A stretch of 32,711 nucleotides of DNA, from NCBI GenBank assembly GCA_023700925.1, contig JAMPXZ010000010.1:1-32711 (forward strand), read 5' to 3'. The stretch comes from Oligoflexia bacterium (GTDB taxonomy: Bacteria; Bdellovibrionota; UBA1018). Below the pieces are notes generated by a model that saw only the letters and a list, made by a program, of their open reading frames with translations, searched no databases and had not been told where the DNA came from. A program made the position numbers and the translations under genes. Positions 23,006 to 30,502 of this stretch are shown here, in pieces. Numbering within the stretch: position 1 is the stretch's first letter; every line of letters begins with the position of its first letter.

Positions 23006-24016
23006 ATGCACAAAGGAACCATGCGGGATACGGTCGAACAATTCGTCCGCGTGTTGGATCTGGAAGGGCAGGCGGTGCTGCGCTGTGGGGAGCGTATCCG
23101 TCAGGATCCAAAGAGAGCGGAGGCGATCGCGAAAGCGATCGACCTTTTGCAGGGATGTCTCGACCGCGGCGGAAAGATCATCGTCACGGGCGTCGGCAAG
23201 TCGGGCAAGGTCGGGCAGAAGATCGCCGCGACCCTCTCGAGCACGGGAAGTTTCGCCGTTTTTCTCCATCCGACCGAGGGAATTCACGGCGATCTCGGCG
23301 TGGTTCAGCCCAATGATGCGGTGCTGGCGCTGAGCTACACCGGCAATACCGAGGAACTCGCCCGGCTCCTGCCTTCGCTCAAGAGTCTGCGCGTGCCCGT
23401 TATCGGCCTCGGCGGAAACTCGCAGTCCAAGCTTGGGCAGCAATGCGACGTCTGGATGGACGGCCACGTCGAGCAGGAGGCCTGTCCCCACAATCTCGTT
23501 CCCACCTCCAGCACGACGCTCGCCCTGGCCTTGGGCGACGCGATCGCGATTACGCTCATGGAGCGCCGCGGGTTCGATGCCAAGTCCTTCGCGCAGAATC
23601 ACCCGGGAGGCTCGCTCGGCAATCGCCTCAAGATGAAGCTCGCCGACCTGATGCACACCGATCTTCCCGTCCTCGGGCCCGAGGCCTCGATGGGCGAGGT
23701 CGTGGTGGTGATGACTCGTTTCATGCTCGGGGCCGTGATCATCACCGAAGGCGCCGCGGCCCAGGGACGCATGCTCGGCATCATTACGGATGGCGATTTG
23801 CGCCGGGCCCTGCGGCATCAGGAGAAGTTCTTCTCGCTCAAGTCGAGTGACGTCATGACGCGGCAGCCGGTTTCGGCTTCGCCGGGCATGCTGGCTGCGG
23901 CCGCGCTCGAGCTGATGGAAAATCGCCCGAGCCAGATCAGTGAGCTTCCGGTGGTCGACGACGAAGGCAACATCAAAGGGCTGGTGCGCTTGCATGACCT
24001 CGTCCGAGCCTTCTGA
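23006..24016 (+). CDS. kpsF: arabinose-5-phosphate isomerase (KdsD/KpsF/GutQ family)
   Basis: Interconverts ribulose-5-phosphate and arabinose-5-phosphate, the first step to Kdo for lipopolysaccharide. The SIS sugar isomerase domain spans about 35-190 (GKIIVTGVGKSGKVGQKIAATLSSTGSFAVFLHPTEG with its phosphate-binding serines, ALSYTGNTEE, and LVPTSSTTLALALGDAIAI). NHPGGSLG leads to two CBS domains (about 205-265 and 270-336, the first with IITDGDLRR). Full length at 336 residues. Two starts are plausible: ATG 23006, or ATG 23021, which has AAAGGA 3 nt before it. It overlaps the next small gene by 23 bp. Confidence 0.95.
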   Translation: MHKGTMRDTVEQFVRVLDLEGQAVLRCGERIRQDPKRAEAIAKAIDLLQGCLDRGGKIIVTGVGKSGKVGQKIAATLSSTGSFAVFLHPTEGIHGDLGVVQPNDAVLALSYTGNTEELARLLPSLKSLRVPVIGLGGNSQSKLGQQCDVWMDGHVEQEACPHNLVPTSSTTLALALGDAIAITLMERRGFDAKSFAQNHPGGSLGNRLKMKLADLMHTDLPVLGPEASMGEVVVVMTRFMLGAVIITEGAAAQGRMLGIITDGDLRRALRHQEKFFSLKSSDVMTRQPVSASPGMLAAAALELMENRPSQISELPVVDDEGNIKGLVRLHDLVRAF

Positions 24017-24263
24017 ATGCCCTCAGTGCGGCGGTCCTCTCGCGCGCAGGCAGGCGCGGCCTTACCCCGCCTTGACGCAGCTCCTCTTCGGCGTCAGTTT
24101 TGTCGCCTTTTTGCTGCTTTTTGAGACAGTTCGTTCGCGAGCCGCGCTCGTCTGGGCCTGGTCCGTGGTTCAGATCATTCTCGGCGGATTTCTGATCCGT
24201 GGCAGGCTTCAGGCGAAAAAAACAGTTTTACGTTGCATCCGGTGCGGGCAAGCCGTACGATAA
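23994..24263 (+). CDS. small zinc-ribbon membrane protein
   Basis: An 89-residue protein of unknown function beginning at ATG 23994, inside the end of kpsF. It opens with a CPQC half-knuckle (residues 9-12), crosses the membrane twice (about LLFGVSFVAFLLLF and ALVWAWSVVQIILGGFLI), and closes with CIRC near the C terminus. The two CxxC pairs would lie on the same side of the membrane and could make one zinc ribbon. The frame is open to 23940 but the ATG at 23994 gives the sensible protein. Overlap with kpsF suggests co-translation. The partner is unknown. Confidence 0.65.
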   Translation: MTSSEPSECPQCGGPLARRQARPYPALTQLLFGVSFVAFLLLFETVRSRAALVWAWSVVQIILGGFLIRGRLQAKKTVLRCIRCGQAVR

Positions 24264-24310
24264 ATTGTTTTTTGAAACGTAGTACTTAGAGAGAAATCGA
24301 AGCGATCCGG

Positions 24311-24338
24311 GAGTCAAGCGAGGCGCAGCCGAGCGGAG
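24311..24338. repeat. short repeat, left copy, in the leader of the thiol oxidoreductase gene
   Basis: This 28-bp segment is the inverse of the element at 25529-25558: outer blocks of 13 bp (GAGTCAAGCGAGG) and 11 bp (GCCGAGCGGAG) match exactly and only the centre differs (28 against 30 bp overall). A 7-bp stem GATCCGG/CCGGATC (24304-24310 with 24341-24347) encloses it and a TTTT run follows, just before the ribosome site, so it may fold in the mRNA leader. Confidence 0.6.
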
Positions 24339-24363
24339 CTCCGGATCTTTTAAGGAGATGACT

Positions 24364-25443
24364 GTGCAGAAAATTCGTAAGAGTTATTTCTCATTCACTT
24401 TGGCCACCCTGTCGGCCGTGGCGGTAGCGTTTGCAGTGATCTCCGCCTGTTCCGGCCAGCAGGCGAAAGCCAAGCCGAACTTTGTCTTCAAGGACGCCCC
24501 GAAAGCCGGCGTCGTCGCCAAGATCAACGGCGAGGAGATCACCGAGGAACAGCTGATCGGCGACGAGAAGCTCGAGTTCCTGGACCTTCGCAAGCGTGAG
24601 TATGAGCTGAAGATGAATCAGCTGAACAAGCTCCTCACGGAGAGACTGATCGGCGCTGAAGCCAAGAAGGCCAACCTGCCGCTCGAAGAGTTCATCAACA
24701 AGAAGGTCGTGGGCGGCGAAGTCAAGATCAGCGATCAGGACTACAAGAACTTCGTCAAGGAAAAGCACATTCCCGAGAGCCAGCTCAATCCGCAGGTGAA
24801 AGAGCGCATCATGGCCTATCTCCAGGGCATGAAGAAGCAGGACCTGGTCCAGGCCTATATCGGCAAGCTGACGAAGTCCTCGCCGGTGGAAGTCTATTTC
24901 ACCAAGCCCAAGCTTCAGGTCAACGTCGAGGCGGGCAACGGCCCGTTCTTCGGCGGCAAGGACGCGGCGGTCACGATCGTCGAGTTCTCCGACTTCCAAT
25001 GCCCGTTCTGCTCGCGCGCGGCGGAGACGGTCACTCAGCTCAAGAAGAAGTACGGCAACAAGATCAAGCTGGCTTTCCGTCACTTCCCGCTCCCGATGCA
25101 TCGTGAAGCCCGTCCGGCCTCCGAAGCGTCGATGTGCGTGAACGAGCAGGGCACCGACAAGTTCTGGCGCTATCATGACATCCTGTTCAAGAACATGGAC
25201 AAGCTCGACGCCGCCAATCTCGAGAAGTACGCCAAGGAAGTCGGCGCCGACGTCAAGAAGTTCCAGGAGTGCGTTACGGCCAAGAAATATGCCGCGCACG
25301 TCCAGGCTGACATGGAATACGGCGAGAAGATCGGCGTTCGTTCCACTCCGACGTTCTTCATCAATGGGCAGCTGATCAGCGGCGCGGTGCCGCTGGAGCA
25401 GTTCTCCGAGGTGATCGACGAGGAGCTGGCCGCGAAGAAGTAA
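24364..25443 (+). CDS. lipoprotein DsbA-like thiol oxidoreductase with SurA-like N-terminal region
   Basis: A 359-residue envelope protein. AAGGAG ends at 24357, so the GTG at 24364 (6-nt spacing) is a better start than the abutting ATG 24358. The signal ends in lipobox ISAC, lipidating Cys29. Residues 45-175 resemble the helical chaperone module of SurA/PrsA proteins (AKINGEEITEEQL, then long Lys-rich helices). Residues 195-355 are a DsbA/thioredoxin-4 fold with the active site CPFC (213-216) in FSDFQCPFCSRAAE and a cis-Pro loop RSTPTFFING. It should form or shuffle disulfides in exported proteins. Fused chaperone-DsbA lipoproteins are common in Bdellovibrio-like bacteria as I recall. It ends at a strong terminator. 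Confidence 0.9.
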   Translation: MQKIRKSYFSFTLATLSAVAVAFAVISACSGQQAKAKPNFVFKDAPKAGVVAKINGEEITEEQLIGDEKLEFLDLRKREYELKMNQLNKLLTERLIGAEAKKANLPLEEFINKKVVGGEVKISDQDYKNFVKEKHIPESQLNPQVKERIMAYLQGMKKQDLVQAYIGKLTKSSPVEVYFTKPKLQVNVEAGNGPFFGGKDAAVTIVEFSDFQCPFCSRAAETVTQLKKKYGNKIKLAFRHFPLPMHREARPASEASMCVNEQGTDKFWRYHDILFKNMDKLDAANLEKYAKEVGADVKKFQECVTAKKYAAHVQADMEYGEKIGVRSTPTFFINGQLISGAVPLEQFSEVIDEELAAKK

Positions 25444-25485
25444 GGTTATCCGGCGGGCGCTGCCCGCTGCGAGGGATCTCATCAA

Positions 25486-25519
25486 GGGGCGCGTGGCTTC
25501 GGCTGCGCGTCCCTTTTTT
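25486..25519 (+). terminator. intrinsic terminator of the thiol oxidoreductase gene
   Basis: A 12-bp stem (25486-25497 with 25502-25513, including three G-U pairs) is capped by a TTCG tetraloop and followed by six T residues (25514-25519). It lies 43 bp after the stop. A smaller hairpin (GCGGGC-GCT-GCCCGC, 25453-25467) precedes it. Confidence 0.88.
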
Positions 25520-25610
25520 ATGCTCGCTCTCCGCTCGGCCTTCGGCCTCGCTTGACTCGCTCGCACCCCAGAGGGGCCCCGGAATACCCAATGCTCGCTC
25601 TCCGCTCGGC
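25520..25610. repeat. short repeats downstream of the thiol oxidoreductase gene
   Basis: The 20-mer ATGCTCGCTCTCCGCTCGGC occurs at 25520-25539 and again at 25591-25610. Within the first copy's surroundings, 25529-25558 is the inverted partner of the element at 24311-24338. Together they form a gene flanked by an inverted pair plus a nearby direct partial copy, resembling a REP/BIME-type or MITE-derived dispersed element. No transposase accompanies it. Confidence 0.65.
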
Positions 25611-25628
25611 TTGTCGGCTACCGCGAAT

Positions 25629-26177
25629 TCATCGAGAAAGACGGCGCTTGCGGACGTTGGCGATCGCCCGGCCCTTGATCGCCTCTTCCCAGCTTCCGCT
25701 CCCATCGGGGGGAGGAACGGGAGAGAGCGCCTGATACAGCTGGGCGAGCTGCTCCTCGTGGATGAGACGCTGGTGCTCGGCGCGCAGGGCGCTTTGAACC
25801 GCCGCGATCAGGATCTTCGAGTCGATGGGCTTGACCAGGTAGTCGGAGACGTCGAGGTGCATGGCTTCGGCGATGTCGGTCATCTCCGTGAAGCCGGTCA
25901 TCAGGATGAACGGCTTGCGATAGCCGCCCTTGCGAAGCTCGGCAAGGAGCTGGTCCCCGCGCATCAGCGGCATGGCGAGATCGCTCACGATGACGTCGGC
26001 CTCGAACTCCTGGAGCGCGACCAGCGCGGCGTTGGCGTCCTGGGCGGTGCGAACCTCGATCCCGCCCTTGCGCAGGATATCGGCCGCGGCCATGGCGAAG
26101 TCCTGGTCGTCATCCACGAGCAGGATGCGGGCATTGAGAAGAAAGAGCGAAGCCCAGCCGGTCGTGCTGTTGGTCAT
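25629..26177 (-). CDS. single-domain response regulator
   Basis: A receiver domain with all functional residues: acidic triad DDD 22-24, phosphoacceptor Asp66 (VSDLAMP), Thr94 (LMTGF) and Lys116 (LVKPID). A tail (about 130-182) includes a charged helix (RAEHQRLIHEEQLAQLYQAL), a Pro-rich turn and a basic end (NVRKRRLSR) but no recognised output domain, so it probably signals by protein interaction, CheY/DivK style. I chose ATG 26177, which overlaps the HEAT gene stop by 4 bp (ATGA), over GTG 26198. No histidine kinase is in the window. It is the last gene of the run from the aminotransferase. Confidence 0.92.
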   Translation of the reverse strand: MTNSTTGWASLFLLNARILLVDDDQDFAMAAADILRKGGIEVRTAQDANAALVALQEFEADVIVSDLAMPLMRGDQLLAELRKGGYRKPFILMTGFTEMTDIAEAMHLDVSDYLVKPIDSKILIAAVQSALRAEHQRLIHEEQLAQLYQALSPVPPPDGSGSWEEAIKGRAIANVRKRRLSR

Positions 26178-26944
26178 CGGCGAAGAGCGACCTTCCACTC
26201 GCGAATCCGCGCAGGCAGGGGAAGGCCCTGGCCCCGGATGGTGCCGGTAAGGCTTTCGAGCGTGGCGAGCGCCTGGAGCTGCAGCTCCGGGTCGCTGGAA
26301 TGGTCCAGCAGCGGCAGGAGCCGTGGAGCGGCCTGGGATGCTTTCAGCTGCCGAAGCGCCACGAGGATCCGCTGCGGAACCCAGAGTGCGCGGCCGCCGT
26401 GATAGTTCTCCTTGCGCTCGAGCGCGCTGAGGAGCGCCTCGACGGAGCCTTGGGGCTTGAGGCGGGCCACGGCCTCCACGGCTTCCTTGCGAACGACGAG
26501 CGCGGGGTCTTTCAGCAGGGGAAGGATCGACTCACGGGAAAACCTCGCGCTTTGGGGCGCGCCAAGCGAAGCCAGGGCGCGCAGAGCGCCGCTTCGGAGC
26601 ATCCAGGAGGGGTCCTTCAGGAACTTTTCGAGCACCGGAGCGCTCGCGGGACCTCCGAGCTTGGCGATTCCCATCAAGGCGACATAGCGCTGGTGGTCCT
26701 CGAGCTTGCGGTTGGCGGCGACAGCTGCGAGCGGTTTGACCGCCTGGGAACCATAGAGCGAGTCCCAGTGTTTCAGAAGCGGGCCGAAGGTGCGTGCACG
26801 GTTGGCGGAGATCTCGCTCTCGATCAGCTTCGCCGTAGGCGTGGGAGCGCCCAGGGCGGCGGGCGTGAGGAGAACCACGCTCAGGACGGCGAGCGCTGTT
26901 TTAGCTGTTAAGCATTTTTTCGAATTCCGCGACCAGGTCTTCAT
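26174..26944 (-). CDS. periplasmic HEAT-repeat protein
   Basis: A 256-residue protein with a signal peptide (MKTWSRNSKKCLTAKTALAVL, cleavage near ALGA-PT) and then helical HEAT/PBS-lyase-type repeats: HQRYVALMGIAKLGGPASAPVLEKFLKDPSW, LRSGALRALASLG, LVVRKEAVEAVARLKPQGSVEALLSAL, PQRILVALRQLKASQAAPRLLPLLD, ELQLQALATLESL. These scaffolds usually bind partner proteins. The frame is open to 27343, but ATG 26944 gives a proper signal peptide; it overlaps the upstream gene by 44 bp. It is coupled on both sides, to the membrane coiled-coil gene and to the response regulator. Function unknown. Confidence 0.8.
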   Translation of the reverse strand: MKTWSRNSKKCLTAKTALAVLSVVLLTPAALGAPTPTAKLIESEISANRARTFGPLLKHWDSLYGSQAVKPLAAVAANRKLEDHQRYVALMGIAKLGGPASAPVLEKFLKDPSWMLRSGALRALASLGAPQSARFSRESILPLLKDPALVVRKEAVEAVARLKPQGSVEALLSALERKENYHGGRALWVPQRILVALRQLKASQAAPRLLPLLDHSSDPELQLQALATLESLTGTIRGQGLPLPARIREWKVALRR

Positions 26945-27803
26945 CCGATTTAGCCAGTGTACCGGCCGCCGGTGCGGAAGTCGAGGGGGCTTGAGGCGCG
27001 GGCGCCGCAGCCGCGGGCGCCTCAACTGCGGGAGCGGGCGGCTGAAAGCTCTGCTCGACCTGGTCGACCAGTTTTTCGAAGTTGGCTTCGGGGTTACCGA
27101 GCGCGTCCAGAGGACTTGCCGGCGCGGGAGCCGGCGCCACTGCCGCTCTGGGAGCGGGAGTCGGAGCCGCCGCGGCGACGGCGCCCGAGGGCGCGTTCTG
27201 ACCGAGCGAGGCGCGGAGCTGGGCGTTTTCCTGCTGCAGGCGTTTGAGATTCGCCAGGTCGTCCTCGATGACGCTGTACTCGGCGAGCCGGCCTTCGAGC
27301 TGATGGATCTTCTCCTGCAGCTTTCCGATCTCGGTGTTGCCACCGGCCGAGGGCGCGCCGGTGCCCTTGGCGCGGGCGAGCGCGAGCTCCTGCTCGACCT
27401 TCGCCTTGTCCGTCATCACGGCTTCCATGGCCTTGGCCTGTTCGATCATCTTCAGCTCGAGAATGGCCATTTTCTTGAGCGCTTCGGGATCGTTCGTCAG
27501 TCCCGGTGCGACGTTGATGGAGACGCCTTGCAGAGGCTGCTGGGGCATCGCGATCTGGATTCCGGAAGCGGCGAGCAGCCCGAAGAGCTGGGCGCGGAGC
27601 TGTTCGGCGTCGTGAATCAGCTCGTTGAGATAACCCTTCACGACTCCGGCGGGAACTTCGTTCGCGGCTTCCAGCGCGCCGAGCCTGCGTTTGCGCAGCA
27701 CCCAAAAGGCCGCGTACCCGCCGCAAAGCAGGAAGATGAGAAGTGCCTCAAAGAGAAGCGCTTCGGCCGTGAAACGGGAAAAGACATAGACCCATGACGT
27801 CAT
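26901..27803 (-). CDS. membrane-anchored coiled-coil protein with Pro/Ala-rich tail
   Basis: A 300-residue orphan. A membrane helix at about 13-36 (TAEALLFEALLIFLLCGGYAAFWVL) is followed by RKRR, so the rest should be cytoplasmic by the positive-inside rule. Residues 105-205 contain helical, coiled-coil-like segments (ALKKMAILELKMIEQAKAMEAVM, IGKLQEKIHQLEGRL, LANLKRLQQENAQLRASL). A Pro/Ala-rich flexible tail (about 208-285) ends in the acidic amphipathic peptide SDEDLVAEFEKMLNS, which looks like a docking motif. The start is ATG 27803, 64 bp after the inositol monophosphatase stop; ribosome site not evident. Possibly a polar or envelope scaffold linked to the following response regulator; unproven. 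Confidence 0.7.
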   Translation of the reverse strand: MTSWVYVFSRFTAEALLFEALLIFLLCGGYAAFWVLRKRRLGALEAANEVPAGVVKGYLNELIHDAEQLRAQLFGLLAASGIQIAMPQQPLQGVSINVAPGLTNDPEALKKMAILELKMIEQAKAMEAVMTDKAKVEQELALARAKGTGAPSAGGNTEIGKLQEKIHQLEGRLAEYSVIEDDLANLKRLQQENAQLRASLGQNAPSGAVAAAAPTPAPRAAVAPAPAPASPLDALGNPEANFEKLVDQVEQSFQPPAPAVEAPAAAAPAPQAPSTSAPAAGTLAKSDEDLVAEFEKMLNS

Positions 27804-27867
27804 GTTGGGTGCCCTTTCGGGGAAACCGCTTTGTTACGACCTCGTGTCGCAGAAGGCGGTCTTTCTC

Positions 27868-28695
27868 TTATTTAAGTGTAAATACGGCGGAAACGCCTGT
27901 CAAATCCGGTCTCAGGGCCTTCTGAAGCGCGCCATGGAGCCGCCGGTTCGTCGCGAGGATCTCCTGGCCAGCGATATGGAACGCTTTTCCGTGAAAGTCC
28001 GTGACCTTGCCTCCGGCCTCCTCGACCAGCAGGGCGCCGGCGGCGACGTCCCAGGGGGAAAGGCGCCGCTCCCAGAAGCCGTCAAAAACTCCCCGGGCCG
28101 TGTACGCCAGGTCCAAAGCGGCGCTTCCGGGGCGACGCACCGCGCGAGATGTGGCGCTGAGTCGCTCGAACGCCTGCATCTCGGCCCGGAGCCAATCGCC
28201 CTTGCGATAGGTGAAACCGGTGGTGAGAAGGGCCCGTTCGACCGAGCGGGTCTCCGAAACGTGGATGCGTTTTCCGTTGAGTCGGGCGCCTCTTCCCCGA
28301 ATGGCGACGTAGGTGTCCTTGAGGATGGGGTGATAGATCACTCCGACCACGGTTCGCTTGTCCCACTCGGCCGCGATGGAAACGCAGAACATCGGAAAGC
28401 CGTGGACGTAATTGGTCGTCCCGTCCAGCGGGTCGATGACCCAGCGTCCGGCGCCCGGTTTCTGCTCGCTCCCGGTTTCCTCGGTGAGAATCCCGAAGTC
28501 GGGAAAGGCGCGTTTCAGTATCCGGATCGCCGCGGCTTCCGATTCGAGGTCCGCGTTGGTGACAAGGCCGGCATCCCGCTTTTCGCCGACCTTGAGGTGA
28601 GTGCCGAAATGCTTCAGGAGCACCCGGCCCGAGGCGTGGGCTGCCGCGATCGCGGTTCTTGCGAGGGATTCGAGGGAAGGGCTTCGGTTTTTCAG
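27868..28695 (-). CDS. suhB: inositol monophosphatase family protein, probable CTG start
   Basis: Mg2+-dependent phosphatase of inositol or similar sugar phosphates, 275 residues from the proposed start. Motifs: LVTNADLESE, ILTEETG, WVIDPLDGTTNYVHGFP and SPWDVAAGALLVEEAGG supply the metal ligands. The only ordinary start is GTG 28623, which would remove the N-terminal helix; in-frame codons upstream encode LARTAIAAAHASGRVLLKHFG, which matches the family's first helix. The frame is stopped by a TGA 12 codons before CTG 28695, and that CTG overlaps the aminotransferase stop as CTGA, like the ATGA couplings elsewhere in this window. The gene symbol is by family only; substrate untested. Confidence 0.88.
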   Translation of the reverse strand: MKNRSPSLESLARTAIAAAHASGRVLLKHFGTHLKVGEKRDAGLVTNADLESEAAAIRILKRAFPDFGILTEETGSEQKPGAGRWVIDPLDGTTNYVHGFPMFCVSIAAEWDKRTVVGVIYHPILKDTYVAIRGRGARLNGKRIHVSETRSVERALLTTGFTYRKGDWLRAEMQAFERLSATSRAVRRPGSAALDLAYTARGVFDGFWERRLSPWDVAAGALLVEEAGGKVTDFHGKAFHIAGQEILATNRRLHGALQKALRPDLTGVSAVFTLK

Positions 28696-29588
28696 GTGAG
28701 TGTCTCCAGGATGTGGGCTCGGAGATCCTCACGCAGTTTCAGCGTCAGGGGCCCGGGTTTGCCTGCATGGGCGGGGCAGCCGACGGGTTTGCCGTCGATG
28801 CGGGTCACGGGGTAGACCTCTTTCATCGAGCTTGTGGCAAAGACCTCGTCCGCCTCGAAAAGCCGGGAGGCGGGAAAGCGGACCTCCCGAACGCGCAGGC
28901 CCTGCCTTCGCGCGAGCTGCACGAGCAGGTCCCGGGTGATTCCGGCCAGGATGCCGATGTCGGTGCTCGGGGTGATCAGCATGCCGTTCTTGACGTAGAA
29001 GATGTTGAAGCTGGTGCCCTCGGCGACCGCCCCTTCGAAGTCGCATAGCAGCGCATCATCGTAACCGTCCGCGGTGGCCTCGAGGTAGGTGAGGAGGCTG
29101 TTCAGGGAGTTTCCGCTCTTCATCGCGGCGGGAAGGGCCTTCGGCGGGTTGCGCCAGCGGGGGGAGAGCTGAAGACTGAGACCCTTTTGAATTTTGTCAG
29201 CCGTGGGCTCTTCGAGCGGGAGCAGATAGATCGTGTAGAGGGTCGGTGAAGTCAGGCTCGAGAGGCCGAGACCGATCCTGCCTTCGCCGCGGCTCACGAT
29301 GATCCGGCAGTAGAGCTCGACGCCGGGGCTCTTTTCCCAAAACGCCTTCGCGGTGCGGAGAATCTCCCGCTTGTAGTCCGCCGTGGACTGGCTCAGGACC
29401 ATCCGGCAGAGTTGAGCCGACTTTTCGAGCCGCGCCAGATGTTCGTCGAGCCGGAAGAACGCGCCGTTGTACGTGCGGGCCACCTCGTAGAGGCTGTCGC
29501 CGTAAAGATACCCGCGGTCAAAGACTGAAACCTTCGCCTCCTCCGGTTTCAGAATCTGGCCATTGACGTTTATGAGCGCGTTTTGCAT
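28692..29588 (-). CDS. PLP-dependent class IV aminotransferase (D-alanine or branched-chain type)
   Basis: A fold-type IV transaminase of 298 residues. The PLP Lys is Lys157 (AAMKSGNSLNSLLTYLEA), with Glu190 (VAEGTSFNIFYVKNG), the phosphate-binding GILAGITRDLL, and FATSSMKEVYPVTRIDGKPVG near the end. The N terminus, NVNGQILKPEEAKVSVFDRGYLYGDSLYEVARTYNG, is typical of D-amino acid transaminase, BCAT and aminodeoxychorismate lyase; sequence alone does not settle the substrate. Start ATG 29588 with no clear ribosome site. First gene of the minus-strand run that continues through the inositol monophosphatase, and divergent from the lipoprotein gene by only 17 bp. Confidence 0.93.
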   Translation of the reverse strand: MQNALINVNGQILKPEEAKVSVFDRGYLYGDSLYEVARTYNGAFFRLDEHLARLEKSAQLCRMVLSQSTADYKREILRTAKAFWEKSPGVELYCRIIVSRGEGRIGLGLSSLTSPTLYTIYLLPLEEPTADKIQKGLSLQLSPRWRNPPKALPAAMKSGNSLNSLLTYLEATADGYDDALLCDFEGAVAEGTSFNIFYVKNGMLITPSTDIGILAGITRDLLVQLARRQGLRVREVRFPASRLFEADEVFATSSMKEVYPVTRIDGKPVGCPAHAGKPGPLTLKLREDLRAHILETLT

Positions 29589-29605
29589 AGCTAGAGGTGA
29601 GTATA

Positions 29606-30499
29606 ATGGAAATGGAAATGATCGGCCATCCCAGATCCCCTTCCTCTTTCACGCTGGTCGCGATGGTTTTGCTGGCGCTCTTGATGGCGTGCGCCACCTC
29701 GCCGCGTTTTGTCCCCTCCCGCGATATCGAGAGCGTTCCGAGTCTCGAGGAAGGGCTGCTGCTGTGCAACGAGTACCGGGCCCCGGCTCCCGCTGAGAGG
29801 CCCAATGCGTTGGAACCTTACGTCGAGTGCGTCGAGCACCTGGCCCAGCGCTTCCCCGAGCCGGCGCTCGGGGCGTTTCCCGTTTTTCATCGTGAGCTCA
29901 AGCTGCAGTATGGTCTCCTGCGCGACGCCTATTGGAATGCCGCCCTCGGCGCGGAGCTCGAGCTCGCGATTCATGCGTTGCTGCGGGCGTTGTGGAGCGG
30001 CAAGGCGCCGCCGGCGGATCGAGCCGCGCCGTCAGGGTTCACCGGCCAGGAGAAGACGGCGACGTTGAGGCACTTTCCGCAGACTGCCCGGGCCCTTCGG
30101 GCCGAAGACTGGCCGCTCGCGCGCGATCCGCTGCTGGATCCGCGGCTCGAGTCGGTGAAAGCGGCGCTTGCGAGCCTTTCCGAGGAAAGCGGGGCGGACG
30201 AGGATCGTACCGCGCAGGCGGGACCGGCGGGGCTTGAGGAGCGAAGCCGGCTCTGCGCCCGGCTGCAGGACCTGCGACGGGAACTCGCTTACCTGGATCG
30301 GCTCTGGCGGGATCAAACGGAGCTTGTCAAGGCGGAGCAGGGGAGCGAGCGCGAGCGCACGCTTCCGGTGGTGAAGGATCGTTACGCGCGAAAGCTGGAC
30401 GCGCTCAGCCGTGAGCTCGAGAATTTCCGCTCCGAGATCCACGCCGCGCGGGCGCGCGAAGGTTTTCGCCTGAAAAACTGCCTGAAAGGGGCTTCCTGA
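29606..30499 (+). CDS. lipoprotein of unknown function
   Basis: A 297-residue protein not recognised by family. The signal runs through FTLVAMVLLALLMAC (lipobox LMAC), preceded by a short MEMEMIGHPRSPSS. The mature protein is charged and mostly helical: about 55-110 with three cysteines (LLLCNEYRAP, YVECVEHLAQR, and others), a middle region with basic and Ala-rich helices, and a C-terminal coiled-coil-like stretch (LRRELAYLDRLWRDQTELVKAEQ, then KLDALSRELENFRSEIHAA). Of four possible starts (GTG 29597, ATG 29606, 29612, 29618) I prefer 29606, with AGAGGTGAG a few bases upstream. It precedes hflX by 3 bp, so they are probably co-transcribed. Confidence 0.7.
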   Translation: MEMEMIGHPRSPSSFTLVAMVLLALLMACATSPRFVPSRDIESVPSLEEGLLLCNEYRAPAPAERPNALEPYVECVEHLAQRFPEPALGAFPVFHRELKLQYGLLRDAYWNAALGAELELAIHALLRALWSGKAPPADRAAPSGFTGQEKTATLRHFPQTARALRAEDWPLARDPLLDPRLESVKAALASLSEESGADEDRTAQAGPAGLEERSRLCARLQDLRRELAYLDRLWRDQTELVKAEQGSERERTLPVVKDRYARKLDALSRELENFRSEIHAARAREGFRLKNCLKGAS

Positions 30500-30502
30500 G
30501 AC

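Noticed and set aside
24391-25566. A 391-residue minus-strand frame opposite the thiol oxidoreductase gene
   Set aside because: Leu-rich composition shadow of a Lys/Glu-rich gene with clear lipobox, CPFC site and terminator on the plus strand.
26174-27343. HEAT protein starting at 27343 with a 133-residue basic N terminus
   Set aside because: That extension is a shadow of the membrane coiled-coil gene in another frame; ATG 26944 gives a proper signal peptide.
29601-29606. Perfect TATAAT before the lipoprotein gene as its promoter
   Set aside because: Its last base is the first base of the preferred ATG 29606, so transcription would begin inside the gene; the TATACT read on the other strand for the aminotransferase lacks a good -35.
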